Made by a program: the position numbers and the translations under genes. Shown here in pieces: positions 54,341-64,000 of a DNA stretch of 64,000 bases; the first letter of the stretch is position 1, and every line of letters starts with the position of its first letter. This DNA is from Vombatus ursinus. Lineage: Eukaryota; Chordata; Mammalia; Diprotodontia; Vombatidae. The stretch spans positions 37,725,264 to 37,789,263 of the forward strand of contig NW_020954557.1 of NCBI RefSeq assembly GCF_900497805.2, given 5' to 3'. The notes beneath the pieces are model-generated. The model had not been told where the DNA came from. It did not search any database and saw only the letters and a program-made list of their open reading frames with translations.

Positions 54341-57300
54341 CTAGTTATAATAACTTTAAATGTGAATGGGATGAACTCACACATAAAATAGAAATGGATA
54401 GCAGAATGGATTAAAAACTAGAATTCAACAATATGTTGTTTACAAGAAACACATTTAAAAATGGGAGATACACATAGAGTAAAAATTAAAAGCCGGAATA
54501 GAATTTATTATGCTTCAGCTGATACAGAAAAAAAAAAGAAGAGGTAGCAATCATAATGTCAGACAAAGTTAAAGCTAAAATAGATTTAATTGAAAGAGAG
54601 GAACAGAGAAACTATATTATGATAAAAGGTACCATAGGTAATGAAGTGATATCAATAATATACCTATATGCACCAAATGCTATAGCACTCACATTTTTAA
54701 AGGCAAAGCTAAATGAATTACAGATGGAAATAGCAAAACTATAACAGTGGGGGATTCCAAATTTCCCCTTTCAGAACTAGACAAATATAACCAAAAACTA
54801 AATAAGAAAGAAGTCAAGGAAATAAATAGAATCTTAGATAAGCTAGATATGATAGATAATCTGGAGAGAATTGAATGGGAATAGAAAAAAATATACCTTT
54901 TTCTCAGAGGTATACGGTAGGTACCTCTACAAAAATTGACCATGTATTAGGGAATAAAAACTTTATAATTAAGTGCAAAAAAATAGAAATATTAAATGCA
55001 TCTTTTTCAGACCATAATGCAATCAAACTATATTTAATAAGGGACCATAGAAACACACATTAAAAATTAACTGGAGACTAAATAACCTAATCTTAAAGAA
55101 TGAGTAGGTTAAAGAACAAGTCACAGAAACAATGAATAATTTTTTTAAAAAAGAGAATGATAATAATGAAACCACATATCAAAAACCACAGGATACAGCA
55201 AAAGTAATAATCAGAAGAAAATTTATATCTCTAAATACTCACATCAATAAAATAGAGAAAAAGCAGACCAATGAATTGGGTATTCAATTAAAAGAAATCT
55301 AGAAAAAGGAAAAATTAAAAATTCTCACTTAAATACCAAATTGGAAATCCAAAAAATCAAAGATAAGAATAATACAATTGAATGTGAGAAAACCATTAAT
55401 TAATAAACAAAAAAAAATTGGTTTTATGAAAAAACCTAATAAAATAGATAAACCACTGGCTAATATGATAAAAAAAAAAAGACAGAAGAAAACCAAATGA
55501 TTAGTATCAAAAATGAAAAGGGTGAATATAGCACTAATGAAGATGAAATCAAAGCAATAATTATGAGTTAGTTTGCTCAATTATGTGTCAATAAATTTAA
55601 CAATTTAAATGAAATGGAATAATGCTTCCAAAAATATAAACTGCCTAGATTAACAGATACGGAAATAGAATATTTAAATAAACCTGTTTTAGAGAAAGAA
55701 ATTGAATAGTCTATGAATGAACTTCCAAAAAAAAAAGCATCAGTACTGGATGGATTCACAAGTAAATTGTATCAAACATTTAAAGATCAAATAATTTTAA
55801 TATTAAATAAGTTATTTGTAATAATAGGCAAAGGAGTCCTACCAAACTCCTTTTATGAAACAAATATGCTACCTACACCAGGAAGAGCAAAAACAGAAAG
55901 AAAATTATAGACCAATTTCGTTAATGAATGTGGATGTGAAAATTATAAATGAAATACTAACCAGGAGACAACAACAATATATCACAAAGATTATACGTGA
56001 TGATCAACTGGGATTTCTACAAGAAATGCAAGGATGGTTTAGCATAAGGAAAACTATTAATGTAATTGATTATATCAATAACAAAAGTAACAAAAAAACA
56101 TATGATTACATGAATAGATACAAAAAAAACTTTTGACAAACTACAACACTCATTCCTATTAAAAATACTTGAAAGCATACTATAAATTAATTTTTCCTTA
56201 AAGTGATAAGAATTGTTTACCTGAAACCATCAGTAAGCATTATTTGTAAAGGGGATAAGGTAGAAGTCTTCCCAGTAGGAGTAGGAGTGAAACAAGGATG
56301 CCCATTATTACCAATATCATTCAATATTGCATTAAAAATACTAGCCATAGCAATAAGATAAGAAAAAGAAATTGAAGGAATCAGAATGAGCAGTGAGGTA
56401 ATAAAACTATCTCTCTTTGCAGATAATATGATGATATATTTGGAAAGTCCCAGAGATTCAACTAAAAAATTAGTTGAAATAATTAATATTTTTTAGCAAA
56501 TCAGCAGGATATAAAATAAGCTCATATAAGTTATCATCATTTCTATATATCACCAACAAAACCCTGCAAGAAGAGATAGTAAGAAATACTTCATTTAAAA
56601 TATTTGTAGGGGGCAGCTAGGTGGCTCAGTGGATAGAGCACCAGCCCTGAAGTCAGGAGGACCTGAGTTCAAATCCGGCCTCATACCAAACACTTGACAC
56701 TAACTATATGACCCTGGGCAAGTCACTTAACCCCAATTGCCTAAAAAAAGGGGGGGGGGAATAAAATAATTGTAGACTGTATAAAATACCTGACAGTATA
56801 TCTGCCAAGACAAACCCAGAAACTACATGAACATAATTATGAAACATTTTTTATACAAATAAAGTCAGATTTAGATTGGAGAAATAGTAATTGTTCATGG
56901 GTAAGCAGAGTCAATATAATAAAAATAATAATTCCACCTAAACTAAACTACTTATTCAAAATGCCATCTCAATTAAACTACCAAAATTATTTTTGAGCTA
57001 CAAAAAATAATAATAAAATTCATTTGGAAGAACAAAAGGTCAAGAATATCAAAGGAATTAATGAAAAAAAGCATAAAGGAAAGAGGCTTAGCAGTACCAG
57101 ATCTTCAACTATATTATAAGGCAGTAATTATCAAAACTATCTGGTGCTGGCTATGAAATAGAAAGGTGGATCAGTTGAACAAGTAGATATACAATACACA
57201 GTAGTAAATGATTATCATAACCTTATGTTTGACAAAGTAAAGATTTAAGCTTTTGGGATAAGAATACACTATTTAGTAAAAAAAAAATCATTGGAAAAAC

Positions 57301-58300
57301 TGGAAAGCAATCTGGCAGATATTGGGTATAGAGCAATATTTCACACTGTTTACCAAAATAAGGTCAAAATAGACTAGAGATAAATGGCGATATTGTAAGA
57401 AAACTAGAAGAACATGGAACATATTACCTATCAGATTTGTGTATAGGAGAAGAATATATGAATAAACAAGAGATAGAGAGTATTGTGAATGTAAAATGGA
57501 TAATTTTGATTACATTAAATTAAAAAAGGTTTTGTACAAATAAAACCAATGTAGCCAAGATTAGAAGGAAAGCAAAAAAAAATTTGGGAAAACATTTTCA
57601 TAGACAGTTTCTCAGATAAAGGTCTCATATTTCAAATATATAGCAAACTTGTCAAATTTATAACAATATGAGTCATTCTCCAATTGATAAATGTTCAAAT
57701 GATAAGAACAGGCAGTTTTCCAATGAAGAAATCAAAACTATATATAGTCATATAAAAATGCTCCAAATCATCTTTGATTAGAGAAATGTGCATTAAAACA
57801 ACTTTAAAGTATCATCTCACACCCATCAGATTGGCAAAAACAATAGGAGGGGAAAATAAGAAATGTTGGAGGGCATATGAAAAAATTGAGACACTAATAC
57901 ACTGTTGATGGAACTGTGAACTGATCCAATCACTTTAGAGAACAATCTGGAATTATGCCCAAAGAATATAAAACTATGCATACCCTTTAACCCAGCAATA
58001 CCACTATTAGGTCTGTTTCTCAAGATGATCAGAGAAAAAGAAAAAAAAAACCTATGTGATCTAAAATATTGAATAGTAGCTTTCTTGATGGCAAAAAACT
58101 GGGAATTGAGGGGATGCCTATCGATTAGGGAATGTCTAAACAAATTGTGATCTATGATTGTGATTGGTATACTACTGTGCTATAAGAAAAGATAAGCTGA
58201 TTGATTTTAGAAAAACATGGAAAGACTTGCATGAAATAATGAAAAGTGACATGAGCAGAACTGAGAGAACATTGTATATAGTAACAGCAACATTGTTCCA
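54340..58300 (+). pseudogene. LINE-1 ORF2 remnant (endonuclease and reverse transcriptase)
   Basis: ORF2p nicks DNA and copies RNA at the nick. Endonuclease landmarks: a start like TLNVNGMNSHIK (54350-54390), then IIYLYAPNA (54655-54680), then KIDHVLGNKN and ASFSDHNAIKLY (54930-55030), which carry the conserved Asp-His pair and the SDH motif. Reverse transcriptase: [12 protein letters not shown] (55717-55752), [14 protein letters not shown] (55903-55945), a [12 protein letters not shown] segment (55998-56040), VKQGCPLLP (56290-56316) and LFADNMMIYLE (56413-56445), where the catalytic FADD has become FADN. The C-terminus with SLIREMCIKTTLKYHLTPIR (about 57765-57835) and a decayed Cys-rich region follows. 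Many stops. Confidence 0.88.
56610..56762 (+). mobile_element. WSINE1-like SINE in LINE-1 ORF2
   Basis: GGGGCAGCTAGGTGGCTCAG head to ACCCCAATTGCC, A tail and a G run. AAAATATTTGTAG (56597-56609) and AAAATAATTGTAG (56763-56775) are a 12/13 duplication. Confidence 0.95.
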
Positions 58301-58619
58301 AGAATAATTGTGAACAGCCAAGTTATTTTGAGTACTACAAATACTCAAATCAATTGTAAAGGACCTATGAAAGAAGAGGCAATATATTTCCAGAGAAAGA
58401 ACTGATAAATAGAATTATGCACAGTATAGTTTTACATATATTTATAAATAAAATAATTTGTTTAACCTTTTAGATACTTTAAAATTTTTTCTTCAATTTT
58501 ATTTTCAGTTCCAAATTCTTCCCTTCCTCTTCCTCCTTTCCCATCCATTGAGAAGACAAGAAAAAAACAAAGCCCGTTACAAATATGTGTAGTCATGCAA
58601 AACAAATTCTTGAATTAGC

Positions 58620-58705
58620 CATGTCCAAGGAAAGAAAGAAAAGAAGTAAGGAAGGATAGAAGGAAGAAAGGAAGGAAGGAAGGAAGGAGGAAAGGAGAGA
58701 GGGAC
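58620..58705. repeat. (GGAA)n microsatellite
   Basis: GGAAGGAA/AAAG repeats in the LINE-1 3' UTR complement; both minus-strand frames here are low complexity. Confidence 0.93.
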
Positions 58706-60429
58706 ACTGAGAGTAAGGAAAGAAGAGTACACATGATTTGATTTGCACTCTAAGATCATCACTACTCTGTCTGGATGTGTATAGCATGTTTCATCATGAA
58801 TCCTTTGGAATTGTGGTTGGTCATTGTGTTGATCAGAGTTCCTAAATCTTATCCTTACAATATTACTGTTATTGTATAAATTGTTCTCCTGGTTTTATTT
58901 ACTTCACTCAGCATCAGTTCATATACATCTTCCCAAATTTCTCTGAAACTATTCCTTGCATAATTTTTTATGGTACAATAGTATTCCATCACATTCATAT
59001 ACCATAACTTGTTTAGCCATTCCCCAATTGATTGGCATCCCCTTAGTTTGCTACCACAGAAAGAACTGCTATAAATATATTTGTACAGATTGATTCTTTT
59101 CCTTTTCATTTGACTTCTTTGTGGTATACAATCAACAAAGGTATTGTTTGGCCAAAGGGTATGCACAGTTTAATAGCTTTTTGGTCATAGTCCCAAATTG
59201 CTTTCCAGAATGGTTCACAGCTCTACCCACAGTACATTAAAAGAGCCTTTTTTTCTGATAGCTTCTTCACAATTTGTCATTTTCACTTTTTCTCAACTTA
59301 GCCAATCTAATAAGTGTGAGTTGGCAAATCAGAGTGGTTTTAATTTTCATTTCTCTAATTATTATTGATTTAGAACATTATTTTGTATGGCTATTGGTAA
59401 TTTGGATTTCTTTCTCTGAAGATCACCTATTCATGTCATTAGAGGATTTATCAAATAGGGAATGGCTCTTATTATAAATGTAAGTCAATTCCCTACATAT
59501 CTTAGAAATTCGACCTTTAGCAGAGAAACTTCCTGCAAAGATTCCCCATGCCTACCCCAGTTTCATGCTTCTGCATTGGTTTGGTTTGTGCAAAAACTTT
59601 ATAATTTTATATAATCAAAATTGTCCATTTTACCCCCAGTGAACTTCTCTATCTCTTATGTGATCATGAACTCTTCCTCTATCCATCGATTTGATGGTAA
59701 TTTCTTCCATATTCTTCTAATTTGCTTATGATGTCACCTTTTATGTTTAAACCACTTACTCTTTAGAACTTATCTTTGTATATGTTGTGAGTTGTTCATC
59801 TTACCTAGTTTCTGCCAGAGTATTCTTCAGTTTTTCCACAGTTTTTGTTGAGTAGTGAGTTCTTGCTCCAATAACTAGAATCTTTGGTTTTATCAAATAA
59901 CAGGTTACTGTGCTGCTTTGCTTCAGCAGATTGTGTATAGATTGTGTACCTAATTTATTCCACTAATAGACTTCTTTATTTCTTAACTAGTATCATCCCC
60001 CCCCCCCCCACATTATGACTTTGCAGTGTAGTTTGGGCCCACTTCCTTGACATTTCTTTTTCATTGATTCCTTTGCTATTCTTGACCTTTTGTTACCCCA
60101 TGTGAATTTTGTTATTATTTTTTCTAGCTCTATAAAGTAATCCTTTGGTTGTCATTTTTATTTATTGATTCAGCCTGTCATGGGCAAGTAATATTTCCCC
60201 AATTATTTATATCTTCATGGAGTGTTTTGTAATTTTGTTCATATGGTTCTTGTGTCTTGTCAGGTAGACACCCAAGTATTTTATATAGGCCATGGTTATT
60301 TTAAATGAAATTTCTCTTTTTATCTCTTTCTGTTGGATTTTGTTGCTAGTATACAGAAATACAGATGATTTGTGTGCATTTATTTTATATTCTGCAATTT
60401 TGTTGGTTATAAATTGTTTCAATTAGTTT

Positions 60430-60597
60430 ATATATATATATATACATATTTATGTATATATATGAGGCAATTGGGGTTAAGTGACTTGCCCAGGGTCACA
60501 CAGCTAGTGAGTGTTATGTGTCTGAGGCAGGATTTGAACTCAGGTCCACCTGACTCAAGGGCCGGTGCTCTATCCACTGTACCACCTAGCTGCTTCT
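60430..60597 (-). mobile_element. WSINE1-like SINE with TA-rich tail and duplication
   Basis: A TA repeat (60430-60463) replaces the simple A tail; GAGGCAATTGGGGTTAAG to CCACCTAGCTGCTTC follows. TCAATTAGTTT is duplicated at 60419-60429 and 60597-60607. Confidence 0.94.
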
Positions 60598-62126
60598 CAA
60601 TTAGTTTTTTTAGTTAACTCTCTAGAGTTCTCTAAAAAATCCATTGTATCATATGCAAAAGTGATAGTTTTGTTTCTTCTTTGCCTATGCTTATTCCCTT
60701 AATTCATTTTTGTTTTCTTATTGCTATTGTTAGTATTTCTAGTACAATGGACATCCTTGTTTCACTCCTGATCTTACTGGAAAGGCTTCTAGCTTGTTCT
60801 CATTACACATAATGTTAGCTCTTGGTTTAGATAGGTACTACTTGTCATTTTTAGAAAATCTCCATTTCTTCCTTTTCTTTCTAGTGTTTTTGACAGGAAT
60901 AATATTGCATTTTATCAAAAGCTTTTTCTGCATCTATTGAAATAATGTAATTTTTGTTGTTTTTCTTATTATTATGGTCTTTTATGCTTATAGTTTTCCT
61001 AATATTGAATCAATCCTGCCCATTCTAAATTCAACCTGGTAATAGTGTGTGATGTTTGTGATACATTGCTGTAGTCTCCTTGTTGATGTTTTATTTAAGT
61101 TTTTTTGCATCAATATTCATTAGAGAAGTTGGTCTATATATACTTTTCTCTCTCTACTTTGACTTTCCCTGTTAGTATTCAAGACCATATTTATGTCATA
61201 GAAATAATTTTGTGGGTCCCCTTCTTTATCTATTTTTTTCAAATAATTTATATACTATTGGAATTAAATGTTTTTTAAATGTTTGGTAGAATTCACTTGT
61301 AAATCCATCTGTTCTGTTTTTTTCCCCCTTTGGGAGTTCAATTATGACTTTAATTTATTTTTCTAAAATGGGATTATCTAAGTATTATTTTCTTGCTTTG
61401 CTAGTCTGGGCAACATTTTTGTAAATATTCATCCATTTCATTTAGATTGTTTGTTTCACTGCCATAAAGTTGGGCAAAAGAGCTCCTAAAATTGCTTTTA
61501 TTTCTTCCTCATTTGCTGTAAATTCACTTTTTAAATTTGCAATACTGATAATTTGGTTTTCTTTTTTTTTAAAAATCAAATTAATTAATGACTTGTTGAT
61601 TTTTATAAATAGTACCTGGTTTTATTTATTGGATCTTTTTTTAATACTTTCAAATTTGTTGATCTCTCCTTTGATTTTCAGTGTTTCTATTCTGCAGTTT
61701 AATGGGGGAGGGTTATTTGGTGGTTTTCTAGCTTTTTAGCTGCACGCCCAATTCATTGATCTGCTCTTTCTCTCTTTTTGATGTAATCATTTAGAGATAT
61801 AAATTTTGCTTTAACTACTGCTTTGGCTGCATCTCAGAAAGTTTAGTATGTTGTCTCATTGTTTTCATTAGCTTTAATGAAATTACTTATTGTTTCTTTT
61901 ATTTGTTCTTTGACATACCCATTCTTAAGTATGTCATTTTTAGTTTCCTATTAATATTTGATCTATGCTTCAAAGTACCTTTATTGAATATAATATTTAT
62001 TGCATTGTGGTCAGAAAAGATATATTAAATATTTCTGATTTTTCTGCATTTGTGAGGTTTTTATGCCTTAATAGATGGCCAATTTTTGTGAAAGTGTCAT
62101 GTACAGCTGAGAAACAGGTGTTGTTG

Positions 62127-62373
62127 TTATTGTTCAATCATTTTAGTCCTGTTCACTCATTGGTATCCCATTTGGGGTTTTCTTGGCAAAGATACTGGCA
62201 TGGTTTGCCATTTCCTTCTTCAGCTCATTTTATAGAGGAGGAAACTGAGACAAACAGTGTTAAATGACTTATCAAGGGTCACATAGCTAATAAGTGTCTA
62301 AGGCCACATTTGAACTCAGGTCTTCCTGGATCCATGCTTGGTGCTTTATCCACCACACCACCTAGCTGCTTTG
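62127..62373 (-). mobile_element. Mar1-type CORE-SINE with RTE-like tail, antisense
   Basis: GTTGTTGTTATTGTTCAATC, GGGGTTTTCTTGGCAAAGATACTGG, TTTATAGAGGAGGAAACTGAG and GGTCACATAGCTAATAAG to CCACCTAGCTGC. Confidence 0.92.
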
Positions 62374-62745
62374 GAAATAGGTATACCCTTTGGGATACAG
62401 ACCTAGAAATGGTATTGCTGGGTCAAAGGATGTACACATTTTTATAGCCCTTTGGGCATAGTTCCAAATTGCTCTTCAGAGTGGTTGGATCAGTTCACAA
62501 CTCCACCAACAATGCATTAGTATTCCAGTTTTCCCACATCTTCTCATCTTTTCCTGTTTTGTCATGTTATCCAATCTGATAGGTGTGATGTGGTACCTCA
62601 GGGTTGTTTTGATTTGCATTTCTCTAATTAATAGTGATTTAGAGCATTTTTTCATATGAGTATAGGTAGGTTTAATTTCTTCATCTGAAAACTGTCTGTT
62701 CATATCCTTTGACCATTTATGAATTGAGGAATGACATATTCTTTT
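62374..62745 (-). mobile_element. LINE-1 ORF2 C-terminal fragment, antisense
   Basis: The minus-strand frame at 62476-62703 reads NRQFSDEEIKPTYTHMKKCS, then KSLLIREMQIKTTLRYHITP, then MRRCGKTGILMHCWWSCELIQP, so the Cys-rich motif is largely kept. The segment ends where the next LINE-1 begins. Confidence 0.9.
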
Positions 62746-64000
62746 TTAAAATTTCTTTTTATTAATTTCTTTTGATTTATCAATAATCACTTCCATATGG
62801 TTTTGAGTTTAAAATTTTTCTCCCCCTTCCTCTCCACCACCCTCCCCAAGATGGCGTACAATCTGATATAGGCTATACATTCACATTCATATTAAACATA
62901 TTTTCACATTAGCGATGTTGTAAGTAGAAATTAAAACCAATAGAAGGAACCATCAGAAAGAGGAAACAAAACTCAACAGAAGAGAAAAAATATAACAATT
63001 CGGCTTCCATAGTTCTTTCTTTGGGCGTGCATAACATTTTCCATCACAAGGCCTCTGGAGATGTCTTAGATCCTTGTATTGCCAGGAAGGGTTAAGTTTA
63101 TCAAGATTAGTCATCACACAATGTGGCTGTTATTGTGTACAACGTTCTCTTGGTTCTGCTCACTTCACTCAGCATCAGACCATACAAGTCTTTCCAGATT
63201 TTTCTGAAGTCAGCCTGTTCATCACTTCTTATAGCACAATAGTATTCCATCACACTCATATACCACAACTTGCTCAGCCATTCCTCAATTGATGGGCATC
63301 CTCTCAATTTCCAATTCTTTGCCACCACAAATGAATATGCTATGAATATTTTTGTGCATGTAGGTCCTTTTCCCATTTGTGTAATCTCTTTGGGATATAG
63401 CCCTAGAAGTGCTATTGCTGGGTCAAAGGGAATGCACATTTTTATAGCCCTTTGGGCATAGTTCCAAATTGCTCTCCAAAATGGTTGGATCAGTTCACAA
63501 CTCCATCAACAATGCATTAGTGTTCCAATTTTCCCACATCTTTTCCAACATTTATCATTTTCCTATTTTGTCATGTTGGCCATTCTGATAGGTGTGATGT
63601 GGTACCTCAGAGTTGTTTTGATTTGCATTTCTCTAATCAATAGTGATTTAGAGCATTTCTTCATATGACTATAGATGGCTTTAATTTCTTCATCTGAGAA
63701 CTGTCTGTTCATATCCTTTAACCACTTATCAATTGGGGAATGACTTATAGTCTTAAAAATTTGACTTAATTCTCTATATATTTTAGAAATGAGGCCCTTA
63801 TCAGAGAGACTGGTTGTAAAAATTCTTTCCCAGTTTTCTGCTTCCCTCCTAATCTTGGTTGCATTGGCTTTATTTATGCAAAAACTTTTCAATTTAATGT
63901 AATCAAAATTATCGATTTTGTATTTCATAACATTCTCTATCTCCTGTTTGGCCATAAATTCTTCTGTTCTCCATAAATTTGACAGGTAAACTATTCCTTG
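62746..64000 (-). mobile_element. LINE-1, antisense, best-preserved copy; runs off the window
   Basis: 3' UTR complement (62746-63106), then ORF2 on the minus strand. The frame at 63439-63107 reads IPFDPAIALLGLYPKEITQM, then EWLSKLWYMSVMEYYCAIRS, then LMLSEVSRTKRTLYTITATL. The frame at 63955-63563 holds 130 unbroken codons from KYKIDNFDYIKLKSFCINKA through NRQFSDEEIKAIYSHMKKCS to HITPIRMANMTK. The two frames are joined by the Cys-rich region, so few changes separate this copy from an open ORF2 end. The 5' part is outside the window. Confidence 0.93.

Larger units (their letters stand above)
51856..58470 (+). mobile_element. Nearly full-length LINE-1, decayed, with two SINE insertions
   Basis: Parts in order: 5' UTR (51860-52600, GC-richer, with GGGAAGATAACAGAATAAG near the start); ORF1 remnant (about 52610-53754); a spacer of roughly 580 bp; ORF2 remnant (about 54340-58300); 3' end at about 58455. 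WSINEs at 52815 and 56610 account for about 0.3 kb, leaving about 6.3 kb, a normal LINE-1 length. Numerous stops and frame changes make it inactive. The ends AATATTTGTTAG and AATAATTTGTTTAAC may be a degraded duplication. Confidence 0.9.
58478..62125 (-). mobile_element. LINE-1, antisense, ORF2 to 3' end
   Basis: Starts with the complement of the 3' UTR (TTTTCAGTTCCAAATTC, CCATCCATTGAGAAG) and continues as antisense ORF2. The minus-strand frame at 58855-59166 reads SIGEWLNKLWYMNVMEYYCTIKN; 60207-60422 reads AEYKINAHKSSVFLYTSNKI (RT thumb); and AAAAGCTTTTTCTGCATCTATTG at 60915 is the antisense of the DAEKAFD catalytic block. It ends in antisense endonuclease/RT-linker sequence (ATTGCATTGTGGTCAG, 62000-62015). 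About 3.6 kb, 5'-truncated, old. It carries a GGAA microsatellite and one SINE. Confidence 0.88.

Noticed and set aside
9268-60550. tRNA-like sequences (GTTCAAATCC and neighbouring boxes) at many sites
   Set aside because: They are the heads of SINEs, not tRNA genes; no cloverleaf with a discriminator end is present.
1-64000. A novel multi-gene system
   Set aside because: No cluster of intact non-transposon genes exists in the window; claiming one would go beyond the sequence.

Overview
The window looks like gene-poor DNA from a marsupial nuclear genome. Three interspersed families support this. One is a LINE-1 lineage whose ORF2 C-terminus reads MKKCSKSLLIREMQIKTT. The second is a tRNA-headed SINE beginning GGGGCAGCTAGGTGG and ending in CCCCAATTGCC (WSINE1-like, which leans towards an Australian marsupial; the related opossum SINE cannot be excluded by eye). 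The third is a longer CORE/MIR-type SINE whose tail ends in AGTCGGACACGACTG-like sequence, as in RTE/BovB elements. I found no intact host protein-coding gene and no convincing rRNA, tRNA or CRISPR. The reading frames of 60-172 codons are LINE fragments, low-complexity sequence or chance.

Layout. 1-2.1 kb: two LINE-1 3' ends in tandem. 2.2-6 kb: antisense L2 pieces cut by a palindromic hAT MITE, a short unclassified repeat and a CR1/L3 3' end. 6.7-8.4 kb: sense L2 with endonuclease and reverse-transcriptase traces and a 0.17-kb unexplained insert. 8.5-15.5 kb: hAT-like remnant, SINEs, two more L2 copies, the second palindromic MITE, an 88-bp-period tandem duplication and an old antisense LINE-1. 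16.2-20.3 kb: a four-level nest, with CR1/L3 split by L2, L2 split by a broken YBX3-like pseudogene segment, and that split by a SINE. 20.3-22.1 kb: mostly unassigned. 22.5-23.3 kb: an internally deleted Tigger1 DNA transposon. 23.3-25.7 kb: the longest stretch in which I recognise no repeat.

25.7-29.7 kb: an old sense LINE-1 carrying ORF1- and ORF2-like sequence, interrupted by an unclassified insert and a SINE. 29.7-32.6 kb: L2 ends and one WSINE. 32.7-36.6 kb: an antisense LINE-1 3' end broken by a solo LTR (family A), then unassigned sequence, then a second family A LTR inserted in a SINE and itself hit by two WSINEs. 38.2-39.2 kb: a truncated LINE-1 with a 16-bp target-site duplication. 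40.1-43.3 kb: two LTRs of a second family (B) in opposite orientation. 43.3-46.7 kb: L2, MIRs and a small GC-richer patch. 47-49 kb: two antisense LINE-1 3' ends. 49-51.9 kb: mostly unassigned, with an AT microsatellite, a WSINE and an L2 end. 51.9-58.5 kb: a nearly full-length but decayed sense LINE-1. 58.5-64 kb: three antisense LINE-1 segments, the last being the best-preserved copy and running off the window.

The elements do not form a working pathway. The history is one of layered insertion: L2, CR1 and MIR are oldest, then Tigger and hAT MITEs, then LTRs, LINE-1 and LINE-1-mobilised SINEs. All family names rest on recognition of sequence and ORF motifs, not on a database search.
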